11,744 bases of DNA from an uncultured Clostridia bacterium (GCA_937896885.1 CALBNX010000059.1:1-11744), one strand, 5' to 3'. Positions 1 through 7,198 are shown, numbered from the stretch's first letter. The notes: generated by a model from the sequence alone, not told the origin. Translations and numbers: made by a program.

Positions 1-852
1 AGACTTCGTTCTGAAATTGACCGTCATAACATTGTTGTTGTGGCAGGTTTTCAGGGAATTAACAAATATGACGACTTGACAACTCTTGGCCGTGGTGGTA
101 GTGACACAAGCGCGGTTGCAATTGCAGCAGCACTTCGTGCAGACCGTTGCCAGATTTTCACAGATGTTGAAGGCGTTTATACAGCAGACCCAAGAAAAGT
201 AGAAAATGCAAAGAAACTTCAAGAAATCACTTATGATGAAATGCTTGAACTTGCAACTCTTGGTGCACAAGTATTAAATAATCGTTCAGTAGAAATGGCT
301 AAAAAATATAATGTTGAGTTAGAAGTTCTCTCAAGTCTTAAGAGAGTTCCCGGTACAATCGTTAAGGAGGTTACCAAAATGGAAAAAATGCTTATTAGAG
401 GTGTTACAAAAGATACAGATGTAGCACGCATTTCAGTTACAAAAATCCCAAACACACCAGGTGTTGCTTTCAAACTTTTCGATATTCTTGCAAAACATAA
501 AATCAATGTTGATATTATTTTACAGTCAGTTGGTCGTGACAGCACAAAAGATATCACATTCACAGTTGCAAAGGGCAACGCAGAAGAAACTGTTGAATGT
601 GTAAAGAAAGTCTTTGATATTGAAGATAAAGACATTATTTGCGATACATCAGTTGCAAAAATCTCAATCGTTGGTGCAGGTATGGAATCTCACCCAGGCA
701 CAGCATCAAAAATGTTCGAAGCTCTTTATGAAAGAGACATCAACATTGATATGATTGCAACAAGTGAAATTAAGATTTCAGTTCTTATTGACCTTGAGGA
801 TGCAGACCGTGCAGTTAGTGCTATCCACAAAGCATTCTTCCCTGAAGAATAA
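1..852 (+). CDS. lysC: Aspartokinase (aspartate kinase), 5' end cut off by the window
   Basis: This enzyme phosphorylates aspartate to 4-phosphoaspartate, the first committed step toward lysine/diaminopimelate, threonine and methionine, in the cytoplasm. The frame is open from base 1 (RLRSEIDRHNIVVVAGFQG) and gives 283 residues; B. subtilis-type LysC has about 400, so roughly 120-130 N-terminal residues lie outside the window. Visible signatures are the kinase-domain motif TTLGRGGSDTSAVAIAAAL, then FTDVEGVYTADPR near the nucleotide site, and two C-terminal ACT domains (one starting at ISVTKIPNTPGVAFKLFDIL, one at AKISIVGAGMESHPGTASKM). ACT domains bind the feedback amino acid, usually lysine with or without threonine. 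No homoserine dehydrogenase domain follows, so it is monofunctional. Pathway partners dapF and dapL lie downstream. A strong internal translation start is annotated separately. The function is secure; the effector specificity cannot be read from the sequence. Confidence 0.96.
   Translation, partial: RLRSEIDRHNIVVVAGFQGINKYDDLTTLGRGGSDTSAVAIAAALRADRCQIFTDVEGVYTADPRKVENAKKLQEITYDEMLELATLGAQVLNNRSVEMAKKYNVELEVLSSLKRVPGTIVKEVTKMEKMLIRGVTKDTDVARISVTKIPNTPGVAFKLFDILAKHKINVDIILQSVGRDSTKDITFTVAKGNAEETVECVKKVFDIEDKDIICDTSVAKISIVGAGMESHPGTASKMFEALYERDINIDMIATSEIKISVLIDLEDADRAVSAIHKAFFPEE
364..381 (+). promoter_or_regulatory. Internal ribosome binding site and in-frame ATG for an aspartokinase beta subunit
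   Basis: AAGGAGGT at 364-371 lies 7-8 nt before an ATG at 379-381 that is in frame with lysC. Starting there would give a separate 157-residue protein (MEKMLIRGVTKDTDVARISV...) made only of the two ACT domains, about 17 kDa. Aspartokinase II of B. subtilis and the Corynebacterium enzyme are known to be alpha2-beta2 complexes whose beta chain comes from just such an in-frame internal start, at about this length. The SD sits in codons for the linker VKEV before the ACT region. Use of the site here is inferred by analogy. Confidence 0.7.
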
Positions 853-911
853 TGTCTTGACGGATTAAATTTCCCTATTCCGTCCCAAAATCCTTGTTAA
901 TACAAAAAGTA

Positions 912-940
912 TTGCCTGCGGTTTTGAAACAGAATATGAA
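912..940 (+). promoter_or_regulatory. Weak candidate promoter for guaB
   Basis: TTGCCT (912-917), a 17-nt spacer and TATGAA (935-940) match the sigma-A consensus at four of six positions in each box. They lie in the 155-nt gap between lysC and guaB, the longest gap in this gene run. No strong terminator ends lysC: the gap has only a 6-bp inverted repeat (GACGGA 859-864 / TCCGTC 879-884, loop of 14) and a 5-bp one (AATAC 899-903 / GTATT 909-913), neither followed by a T-run. guaB could therefore also be read through from lysC. I see no recognised riboswitch in the gap. Confidence 0.3.
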
Positions 941-1007
941 AAATTTTCTCTCGTCAATACACTGAAACAAAAAAGTAAAGAGATTACAAAAAAAGGAGAT
1001 ATAAAAA

Positions 1008-2474
1008 ATGATAACAGATAACAAGTTTGCAAAAGAAGGACTTACCTTTGACGATGTACTCTTGATTCCAGCAGAGAGTAATGTTCTTCCAAGCGACGTT
1101 GACATTTCAACACAGCTCACAAAAAATATTAGATTGAACACTCCTGTACTCACAGCGGCGATGGATACTGTTACTGAAAGTAATATGGCTATTGCTATTG
1201 CTCGAGAAGGTGGTATCGGTATCATTCACAAGAATATGTCAATTGAAGCACAGAAAGCACAGGTTGACAAAGTTAAGAGAAGTGAAAACGGCGTTATCAA
1301 CAACCCATTCTTCTTATCTCCTGAAAATACAGTAGAGGAAGCAGATAATCTTATGCACCGTTATAAGATTTCTGGTGTTCCTGTTTGTGACGAAAACGGA
1401 AAGCTCGTTGGTATTCTCACAAACCGTGATATGAGATTTATTGCTGATTATAGTGGTAAAATCAAAGATTATATGACAAGTGAAGGCCTTGTTACTGCTC
1501 CTGTTGGCACAAGCCACGATGAAGCAAAGAAAATTCTTATGAAGCATAAGATTGAAAAACTTCCATTAGTTGACGAAGCAGGTTTCCTTAAAGGTCTTAT
1601 CACAATCAAGGATATTGAAAAAGCAGTTAAATATCCAAATTCAGCTCGTGACTCTATGGGGCGTCTTCTTTGCGGTGCTGCTGTTGGTGCAACTGCAGAT
1701 GTTCTTGACAGAGTTGCTGCTCTCGTTGAAGCAGGTGTTGACCTTATCACACTTGACTCTGCTCATGGTCACAGCCAAGGCATTATCAATGCTGTTGCAA
1801 AAGTTAAGGCAGCATATCCAAATCTTTCACTTATCGGTGGTAACATTGCAACTGCAGAAGCAACAAAAGCTCTTATTGATGCGGGTGCAGACTGCGTTAA
1901 GGTTGGTATCGGTCCTGGTTCTATCTGTACAACTCGTGTTGTTGCAGGTATCGGTGTTCCACAGATTACAGCAGTTTATGATTCAGCAAACGAAGCTGCA
2001 AAACATGGTATCACAGTAATTGCTGACGGCGGTATTAAATATTCAGGTGAAATCGTTAAAGCTATCGCAGCGGGTGCTTCTGCTATCATGGTTGGCTCAC
2101 TTGTTGCAGGTTGTGAAGAGTCACCAGGTGAAAGCGAAATCTATCAAGGCCGTCAGTTCAAGGTTTATCGTGGTATGGGCAGTATCGCAGCTATGAACAA
2201 TGGTTCAAAAGACAGATATTTCCAAGCAAATAATAAGAAACTTGTTCCAGAAGGCGTTGAAGGTCGTGTTCCTTATAAGGGACTTCTTTCAGACACAATT
2301 TATCAGCTTATGGGTGGTCTTAAAGCTGGTATGGGTTATTGTGGTTGTGCAACAATCGAAGAACTCAAGACAAAGACAAAGTTCATCAGAATTACAAACG
2401 CAGGTTTGAAGGAAAGCCATCCACACGATGTTTACATCACTAAAGAAGCTCCAAACTATTCAGGTAATTTCTAA
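1008..2474 (+). CDS. guaB: Inosine-5'-monophosphate dehydrogenase
   Basis: GuaB oxidises IMP to XMP with NAD+, the rate-limiting and committed step of GMP synthesis, in the cytoplasm as a tetramer. The 488-residue length is normal for bacterial IMPDH. The N-terminus KEGLTFDDVLLIPAES is a family hallmark. A Bateman pair of CBS domains occupies about residues 95-205. The catalytic loop GIGPGSICTTR (residues 300-310) carries the nucleophile Cys307, preceded by the NAD-side LDSAHGHS (residues 249-256). ADGGI (residues 339-343) binds the IMP phosphate, and the mobile flap with catalytic Arg is in EGVEGRVPYKG (residues 415-425). An AAAAGGAGAT ribosome binding site lies 7-8 nt upstream of the ATG. 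glyA follows after 27 nt and is probably co-transcribed. The CBS pair suggests purine-nucleotide allostery; nothing looks damaged. Confidence 0.98.
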   Translation: MITDNKFAKEGLTFDDVLLIPAESNVLPSDVDISTQLTKNIRLNTPVLTAAMDTVTESNMAIAIAREGGIGIIHKNMSIEAQKAQVDKVKRSENGVINNPFFLSPENTVEEADNLMHRYKISGVPVCDENGKLVGILTNRDMRFIADYSGKIKDYMTSEGLVTAPVGTSHDEAKKILMKHKIEKLPLVDEAGFLKGLITIKDIEKAVKYPNSARDSMGRLLCGAAVGATADVLDRVAALVEAGVDLITLDSAHGHSQGIINAVAKVKAAYPNLSLIGGNIATAEATKALIDAGADCVKVGIGPGSICTTRVVAGIGVPQITAVYDSANEAAKHGITVIADGGIKYSGEIVKAIAAGASAIMVGSLVAGCEESPGESEIYQGRQFKVYRGMGSIAAMNNGSKDRYFQANNKKLVPEGVEGRVPYKGLLSDTIYQLMGGLKAGMGYCGCATIEELKTKTKFIRITNAGLKESHPHDVYITKEAPNYSGNF

Positions 2475-2501
2475 TTAAACTAATTAAAGGAAATAAAAAA
2501 G

Positions 2502-3755
2502 ATGTTTGAAAATTTAATCGATTCTATCGGCTTTATTAATAATACAGACCCTGAAGTAGCAGAGGCTATGGGTCTTGAACTTAAAAGACAAAGAGAAAAT
2601 CTCGAGCTTATTGCAAGTGAAAATATTGTTTCACCTGCAGTAATGGCAGCAATGGGTAGTGTTCTCACAAATAAATATGCTGAGGGTTATCCAGGTAAGC
2701 GTTATTACGGTGGATGTCAGCATGTTGACATTGTTGAAGATATTGCTCGTGACAGACTTAAAAAACTCTTTGGTGCAAATTATGCTAATGTTCAGCCACA
2801 CTCAGGCGCTCAGGCAAATATGGCGGTTTATTTTGCTCTTATTAATCCGGGCGACACAGTTATGGGTATGAACCTTGCAGAAGGTGGCCACTTAACTCAC
2901 GGTTCACCTGTTAATATGTCAGGTAAATACTATAATTTCGTGCCTTATGGTGTTGACGAAAACGGTTTTCTTGACTATGACGCGTTTGAACAGAAAGCAA
3001 AAGAGTGCAAACCAAAGCTTATCGTAGCAGGTGCATCAGCATATCCAAGAACAATCGACTTTGAAAGAATTGCAAATATTGCCCACAGCGTCGGCGCTTA
3101 TTTTATGGTTGATATGGCTCACATTGCAGGTCTTGTTGCAGCAGGTCTTCATCCATCTCCTGTACCTTATGCAGATGTTGTAACATCAACAACTCACAAA
3201 ACACTTCGTGGTCCTCGTGGTGGTATCATTCTTTGCAAAGACGAAGAATTTGGTATGCAGTTTAATAAGGCTATCTTCCCAGGCACACAGGGTGGTCCGT
3301 TAATGCACATTATCGCTGGTAAAGCTGTTTGCTTCGGCGAAGCATTAAGTGACGACTTCAAAGCATATCAGCAAAGAGTTATCGATAATGCAAAAGCATT
3401 GGCAGAAGGACTCACAAAGCGTGGTATCAATTTGGTATCAGGTGGCACAGATAACCACCTTATGCTTGTTGACCTTCGTTCAGTTGGTATCACAGGCAAA
3501 GAGCTTGAACACAGACTTGACGAAGTTCATATCACAGCAAACAAAAATGCTATTCCAAACGACCCTGAAAAACCATTCGTAACAAGTGGTGTAAGACTTG
3601 GCACACCTGCAGTTACAACAAGGGGCTTGGGCGTAGAAGATATGGATAAAATTGCAGAATTTATTTATCTTGCAGCAACTGATTTCCAGAATAAGAAAGA
3701 TTATATTACAAACGGTGTTGCAGAACTTTGCAAAAAATATCCTTTATATGAATAA
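2502..3755 (+). CDS. glyA: Serine hydroxymethyltransferase
   Basis: GlyA interconverts serine plus tetrahydrofolate with glycine plus 5,10-methylene-tetrahydrofolate, the main one-carbon source for purines, thymidylate and methionine; it is a cytoplasmic PLP enzyme. At 417 residues it has the usual bacterial length. Visible signatures include LIASENIVSPAV (residues 36-47), NKYAEGYPGKRYYGGC (57-72), VDMAHIAGLVAAG (203-215, with PLP-contacting Asp204 and His207) and TTHKTLRGPRGG (230-241), where Lys233 is the PLP Schiff-base lysine. An AAAGGA ribosome binding site lies before the ATG. It sits 27 nt behind guaB, which fits a shared transcript and a shared role in purine supply. A hairpin at 3769-3803 separates it from dapF. 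Regulation apart from that hairpin is not visible. Confidence 0.98.
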   Translation: MFENLIDSIGFINNTDPEVAEAMGLELKRQRENLELIASENIVSPAVMAAMGSVLTNKYAEGYPGKRYYGGCQHVDIVEDIARDRLKKLFGANYANVQPHSGAQANMAVYFALINPGDTVMGMNLAEGGHLTHGSPVNMSGKYYNFVPYGVDENGFLDYDAFEQKAKECKPKLIVAGASAYPRTIDFERIANIAHSVGAYFMVDMAHIAGLVAAGLHPSPVPYADVVTSTTHKTLRGPRGGIILCKDEEFGMQFNKAIFPGTQGGPLMHIIAGKAVCFGEALSDDFKAYQQRVIDNAKALAEGLTKRGINLVSGGTDNHLMLVDLRSVGITGKELEHRLDEVHITANKNAIPNDPEKPFVTSGVRLGTPAVTTRGLGVEDMDKIAEFIYLAATDFQNKKDYITNGVAELCKKYPLYE

Positions 3756-3768
3756 TTCATAAAACTAA

Positions 3769-3803
3769 CCCCACTGCATAAAATTTATAAAAATGCAGTG
3801 GGG
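3769..3803 (+). promoter_or_regulatory. Perfect 11-bp hairpin that sequesters the dapF ribosome binding site
   Basis: CCCCACTGCAT (3769-3779) and ATGCAGTGGGG (3793-3803) are perfect complements around a 13-nt A/T-only loop. The G-run at 3801-3804 is the only plausible Shine-Dalgarno sequence for dapF (7 nt before the ATG at 3812), so it is largely paired in the folded RNA. No T-run follows the stem, so it is not a normal intrinsic terminator. It may damp or condition dapF translation, or mark an RNA processing or stability boundary between glyA and dapF. The structure is seen directly; the role is inferred. Confidence 0.6.
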
Positions 3804-3811
3804 GATTACTT

Positions 3812-4645
3812 ATGAAATTCACAAAAATGCACGGCGCAGGCAATGACTATATTTATATTGATTGTTTCTCGCAAAATGTTGAAAACCCAGAAAGATTGTC
3901 AAAAAAATTAAGTGACAGGCACTTCGGCGTGGGTGCAGACGGAATCGTGCTCATAAAACCATCATATATTGCCGATTGCTTTATGGATATTTATAATGCA
4001 GACGGCTCTCGCGCTAAAATGTGTGGCAATGCAATCCGCTGTGTTGCGAAATACATATATGATAATATAAAAAAGAAACCGATTATTAAAATTGACACAC
4101 TCAGCGGAATAAAACTTGTTGAAATTCTTGATAAAAATGGATTTGCAACAGGTGGCAGAGTGAATATGGGTAAGCCTGTATTGAATGGTAGGCAAATTCC
4201 CACACGATATGGCGATAATATCGTAAAAAACGAAATTCTTAACATTGAAAACAACGATTATGAAATAACTTGTGTCAGTATGGGCAACCCACATTGCATA
4301 GTTTTTCATAAGAATATACATAAATTAGATTTAGAAAGAATTGGTCCGTTTTTTGAAAACCACGAAATGTTCCCTGAAAGAATAAACACCGAATTTGTAG
4401 AGATTATTGATGAAAATAATCTTAAAATGCGTGTGTGGGAGCGTGGCAGTGGCGAAACCTTGGCTTGTGGCACGGGTGCTTGTGCAGTTGCGGTCGCATC
4501 AGTTGTGAATGGCATTTGTTCAAAAAACGAAGATATTAAAATTCACACTAAAGGTGGCACATTAACAGTTAAATGGCATAAAAATGATAATGTTTATTTA
4601 AGTGGCAATGCAGTTAAAGTGTTCACAGGTGAAATAGAAGTGTAA
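3812..4645 (+). CDS. dapF: Diaminopimelate epimerase
   Basis: DapF converts LL- to meso-diaminopimelate, the peptidoglycan cross-linking residue and the direct precursor of lysine; it is a cofactor-free cytoplasmic two-cysteine racemase. It is 277 residues, the usual length. The N-terminus MKFTKMHGAGNDYIYID matches the family start and fixes the ATG. The first catalytic cysteine is Cys71 in MCGNAIRCVAKY, the second Cys219 in ETLACGTGACAVAVA, with MGNPHC (residues 157-162) between them. Both halves of the pseudo-symmetric fold are intact. The ribosome binding site is a G-run inside a hairpin. dapL starts 23 nt downstream, so the enzyme that makes LL-diaminopimelate and the one that epimerises it are neighbours and probably co-translated from one mRNA. 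Confidence 0.98.
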   Translation: MKFTKMHGAGNDYIYIDCFSQNVENPERLSKKLSDRHFGVGADGIVLIKPSYIADCFMDIYNADGSRAKMCGNAIRCVAKYIYDNIKKKPIIKIDTLSGIKLVEILDKNGFATGGRVNMGKPVLNGRQIPTRYGDNIVKNEILNIENNDYEITCVSMGNPHCIVFHKNIHKLDLERIGPFFENHEMFPERINTEFVEIIDENNLKMRVWERGSGETLACGTGACAVAVASVVNGICSKNEDIKIHTKGGTLTVKWHKNDNVYLSGNAVKVFTGEIEV

Positions 4646-4668
4646 AAAATGTTGTCGGAGGGACAATT

Positions 4669-5883
4669 ATGAAAATAAATGAGAACTTTTTAAAAATTCA
4701 GAGTTCATACCTTTTCTCAAACATCGCGAAAAAGGTAAAGGCTTATACTGCGGCTAATCCAGACAAGCAGATTATCCGTCTTGGTATCGGTGATGTTACT
4801 CGTCCACTTGCAGATGCTTGTATTGATGCAATGCACAAAGCAGTTGACGAAATGGCAAACGAAAAAACATTTATGGGTTACCCACCAGAATATGGTCACG
4901 AATGGCTTTTGAATGCTATTAACGATAACGACTATAAAAAATATGGCGTAGAGCTTGATAATAGCGAAATTTTTGTGTCAGACGGTGCAAAGAGTGACTG
5001 TGGTAATATTGGTGACATTTTCTCAACAGATAATAAAGTTGCAGTTTGTGACCCTGTTTATCCTGTTTATGTTGATACAAATGTTATGAGCGGACGCTCA
5101 GGTGACAAGACAGAAAACGGCTGGACAAATATTTATTATATGCCTTGCCTTGCAGAAAACAATTTCTTGCCTGAACTTCCAAAAGAAAAGGTTGACATTA
5201 TTTATCTTTGTTTCCCAAACAACCCAACAGGTATGGCGGCAACAAGGGACGAACTCAAAAAATGGGTTGATTATGCAAATGAAAACGGCGCAGTAATCCT
5301 TTTTGACTCTGCTTATGAAGCATTTATCACAGAAGATGATGTTCCACATTCAATCTATGAAATTGAGGGCGCAAAGTCTTGTGCAATCGAGTTCAGAAGT
5401 TTCTCAAAGACAGCAGGTTTCACAGGTGTTCGTTGTGGTTATACAGTAGTACCACACGATATTAAAGTTGATGGTGTTGAACTCAACGCACTTTGGGCTC
5501 GTCGCCAGGCAACAAAGTTCAACGGTGTTTCTTATATCACACAAAGAGCAGCAGAAGCTTGTTATAGTGAAGAGGGCAAAAAGCAAATCCGTGAAATCAT
5601 TGCATATTATCAGAACAACGCAAAGATTATTTATAACGGACTCAAAGAGTGCGGATTCACAGTTTATGGTGCAGTTAATTCACCTTATGTATGGCTCAAA
5701 ACTCCAGACGGAATGAGCAGCTGGGATTTCTTCGATACACTTCTTGAGAATATTCAGGTTGTTGGTACTCCTGGCGAAGGCTTTGGTCCAAGCGGTGAAG
5801 GTTATTTCAGACTCACAGCATTCGGCTCAACAGAAAACACAATCAAAGCAGTTGAAAGAATTAAAAATTATTTTTGTAAATAA
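4669..5883 (+). CDS. dapL: LL-diaminopimelate aminotransferase
   Basis: DapL converts tetrahydrodipicolinate directly to LL-diaminopimelate with glutamate as amino donor, bypassing the succinylated or acetylated intermediates of the DapD/C/E routes. It is a cytoplasmic PLP-dependent fold-type I aminotransferase. The protein is 404 residues, close to the 400-410 usual for DapL. Signatures are NENFLKIQSSYLFSNIAKKV at the N-terminus, LGIGDVTRPL (residues 38-47), FVSDGAKSDCGNIGDIF (102-118), CFPNNPTG (181-188), the PLP-ring contact Asp213 with Tyr216, and SFSKTAGFTGVRCGY (244-258), with Lys247 as the Schiff-base lysine. SDGAKSDCGNI and the N-terminal block favour DapL over generic aspartate aminotransferases. 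A GGAGGG site lies 6 nt before the ATG. It is the last gene of its run, ending at the terminator at 5938-5966. Confidence 0.96.
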   Translation: MKINENFLKIQSSYLFSNIAKKVKAYTAANPDKQIIRLGIGDVTRPLADACIDAMHKAVDEMANEKTFMGYPPEYGHEWLLNAINDNDYKKYGVELDNSEIFVSDGAKSDCGNIGDIFSTDNKVAVCDPVYPVYVDTNVMSGRSGDKTENGWTNIYYMPCLAENNFLPELPKEKVDIIYLCFPNNPTGMAATRDELKKWVDYANENGAVILFDSAYEAFITEDDVPHSIYEIEGAKSCAIEFRSFSKTAGFTGVRCGYTVVPHDIKVDGVELNALWARRQATKFNGVSYITQRAAEACYSEEGKKQIREIIAYYQNNAKIIYNGLKECGFTVYGAVNSPYVWLKTPDGMSSWDFFDTLLENIQVVGTPGEGFGPSGEGYFRLTAFGSTENTIKAVERIKNYFCK

Positions 5884-5893
5884 AATATTGTAT

Positions 5894-5966
5894 GGCGGGG
5901 CGTACCTCCCTTGTTAAAGGGAGGGGGACCGTCGAAGACGGTGGAGGGATTCCTCCACCGTTTTTT
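5894..5966 (+). repeat. Structured intergenic element with three adjacent hairpins
   Basis: Starting at GGCGGGGCGTA, the stretch folds into CCTCCCTT (5905-5912) / AAGGGAGG (5917-5924) with loop GTTA, then ACCGTC (5928-5933) / GACGGT (5937-5942) with loop GAA, then the terminator stem. It is G/C-rich in an AT-rich genome. From memory, similar GGCGGGGGCGTACCTCCCTTGTT-like blocks recur in intergenic DNA of many Clostridia, so I call it a probable dispersed REP/MITE-like element. Only one copy is in this window, so repetition itself is not shown here. Confidence 0.5.
5938..5966 (+). terminator. Intrinsic terminator of dapL
   Basis: ACGGTGGAGG (5938-5947) pairs perfectly with CCTCCACCGT (5952-5961) around loop GATT, and the T-run reaches 5966. 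This is a strong Rho-independent terminator 55 nt past the dapL stop. Its left arm overlaps the right arm of the upstream GAA-loop hairpin by five bases, so the two cannot form together. Confidence 0.9.
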
Positions 5967-5967
5967 G

Positions 5968-5996
5968 TTGACAATTTTTATTGAGAGTGATATATT
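5968..5996 (+). promoter_or_regulatory. Sigma-A promoter of the small membrane-peptide gene
   Basis: A perfect -35 TTGACA (5968-5973), a 17-nt spacer and -10 TATATT (5991-5996, five of six). It begins 2 nt after the dapL terminator T-run. Transcription should start near 6003, giving a leader of about 30 nt. This is the best match to consensus in the window. Confidence 0.8.
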
Positions 5997-6034
5997 GGAA
6001 TTACAAAAAATATTAAAAATAAGGGGTTGTTATG

Positions 6035-6280
6035 ATGAAATCAATTAAAAAGGTAAAAGTTATTAATGTAATTGTGTTGATTGCTTTAATAATAAGTATT
6101 TTTCTTTCAGCTTTCTTTTATTATTGTCCAACAGACTATGTGAAAACTCCAGACGGAGAAATTTCTCTTGTTAATGGCAAACCTTTTATTTATCATACAG
6201 ATATATTTGGGAATCACTTTATTTTCGACAATGGTGTCAGAGTGTATGTGGCAGTTCCACAGTATAGAGAATCTAAATAA
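6035..6280 (+). CDS. Small single-pass membrane protein of unknown function
   Basis: I do not recognise a family. The product is 81 residues from the second of two consecutive ATGs; ATG 6032 would add one Met. I prefer 6035 because the AAGGGG site at 6021-6026 then has an 8-nt gap rather than 5. A Lys-rich start (MKSIKKVKV) is followed by one hydrophobic helix at about residues 9-29, and then about 50 polar residues (CPTDYVKTPDGEISLVNGKP...). The positive-inside rule places the C-terminal part outside the membrane. There is one cysteine (Cys31) at the end of the helix, but the preceding residues are not a convincing lipobox. The gene has its own strong promoter and is flanked by terminators on both sides, so it is an independent transcription unit. 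Clear promoter, SD and terminator argue for a real gene; homology is unknown. Confidence 0.72.
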   Translation: MKSIKKVKVINVIVLIALIISIFLSAFFYYCPTDYVKTPDGEISLVNGKPFIYHTDIFGNHFIFDNGVRVYVAVPQYRESK

Positions 6281-6308
6281 AAAAGACGGTTCATTTGAAC
6301 CGTCTTTT
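6279..6308. terminator. Bidirectional terminator between the small membrane gene and galU
   Basis: AAAAGACGGTTC (6281-6292) and GAACCGTCTTTT (6297-6308) form a perfect 12-bp stem with an ATTT loop. On the plus strand the stem ends in TTTT followed by ACTTTT. On the minus strand it ends in six T's followed by ATTT. It sits directly after the small gene's stop codon and 14 nt past the galU stop, so it can end both convergent transcripts. Confidence 0.88.
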
Positions 6309-6322
6309 ACTTTTATATGCGA

Positions 6323-7198
6323 TTATAAATTCTTTGCCAATTCTTTGATGTAGGCTTTAAAATCTTCGCTGATTTCTGGGTGGTTGAGAGCAACTTCGCA
6401 GTTTGCTTTCATAATGCCCATCTTGTTGCCCATATCATAGCGTGTGCCATAATAATCAAGAGCGATAACACCCTTTGTCTGTGCAAGTGTTTTCATAGCG
6501 TCTGTAAGCTGAAGCTCGTTGCCAGCACCCTTTGGTGTGCTTTCGAGAATATCAAAAATCTCAGGTGGCATTACAACTCGACCAAGAATTGAATAGTTTG
6601 AGAAAATCTCTTCTGGCTTTGGTTTTTCAATCATATCTGTGCAGTTGAAAACCTTGTCTTCGATTTTCTCAACTTTAAGTGAGCAATATTTTGAAACGTC
6701 CTTTGTTGGCACTTCTTTAACACCAACAACGCCTTTGCCATATTTTTCATAAGCATCAATAAGCTGTTTTGTAACAGGCTCTTTGTCAGAAATGAAAACA
6801 TCGTCACCATAAAGAATTGCAAATGGCTCGTTGCCTACAAAATTCTTTGCACAAAGAACTGCGTGACCAAGTCCACCAGTTTCTTTCTGACGAAGAAAAT
6901 ATGTGTTGCAAAGCTGTGAGCATTCTAAAACTGAGTCATAAAGCTCTTTTTTATCAGGATTTTTGCTTAATTTGTCTTCAAGCTCATAAGCGTGGTCAAA
7001 ATGGTCTTCAATAACACCTTTGCCACGGTTTGTGATAATAAGCACATCTGTGATACCTGACTTTGCAGCTTCTTCAACAAGATACTGAATCGCAGGTTTA
7101 TCAACAATGTTAAGCATTTCTTTTGGAACAGCTTTTGATGCAGGTAAAACTCTTGTGCCAAGTCCTGCTGCAGGGATAATCGCCTTTGTAATTTTCAT
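6323..7198 (-). CDS. galU: UTP-glucose-1-phosphate uridylyltransferase (UDP-glucose pyrophosphorylase)
   Basis: GalU/GtaB makes UDP-glucose and pyrophosphate from UTP and glucose-1-phosphate, supplying precursors for cell-surface polysaccharides, glycolipids, teichoic acid glucosylation and galactose metabolism; it is cytoplasmic. At 291 residues it matches the B. subtilis GtaB size. The nucleotide-binding N-terminus IIPAAGLGTRVLPASKAVPKEML (about residues 7-29, with the GLGTR loop), DKPAIQYLVEEA (33-44), GLGHAVLCAKNFVG and the metal-binding-type LYGDDVF are all present. A GGGAGA site (7207-7212 on the complement) lies 8 nt before the ATG. It is the last gene of the minus-strand run ahcY, RING-like protein, galU; the gap to the preceding gene is 24 nt. 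The function is secure; why it travels with ahcY is not clear from the sequence. Confidence 0.97.
   Translation of the reverse strand: MKITKAIIPAAGLGTRVLPASKAVPKEMLNIVDKPAIQYLVEEAAKSGITDVLIITNRGKGVIEDHFDHAYELEDKLSKNPDKKELYDSVLECSQLCNTYFLRQKETGGLGHAVLCAKNFVGNEPFAILYGDDVFISDKEPVTKQLIDAYEKYGKGVVGVKEVPTKDVSKYCSLKVEKIEDKVFNCTDMIEKPKPEEIFSNYSILGRVVMPPEIFDILESTPKGAGNELQLTDAMKTLAQTKGVIALDYYGTRYDMGNKMGIMKANCEVALNHPEISEDFKAYIKELAKNL

Noticed and set aside
853..1007. Riboswitch or small RNA gene between lysC and guaB.
   Set aside because: Only two weak 5-6-bp stems are present, with no recognisable purine, PRPP or ppGpp aptamer core and no T-run terminator.
1570..2019. Plus-strand ORF of 149 codons inside guaB, and similar shadow frames within glyA, dapL and ahcY.
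   Set aside because: They are out-of-frame shadows of strongly conserved enzymes with low-complexity translations and no ribosome binding site.
3769..3803. Plain Rho-independent terminator after glyA.
   Set aside because: The stem is followed by GATTACTTATG, with no T-run, and its right arm is the dapF SD; a regulatory or processing role fits better.
3962..4515. Minus-strand ORFs of 69-119 codons over dapF.
   Set aside because: They lie opposite a fully conserved dapF with intact catalytic motifs and show no start signals of their own.
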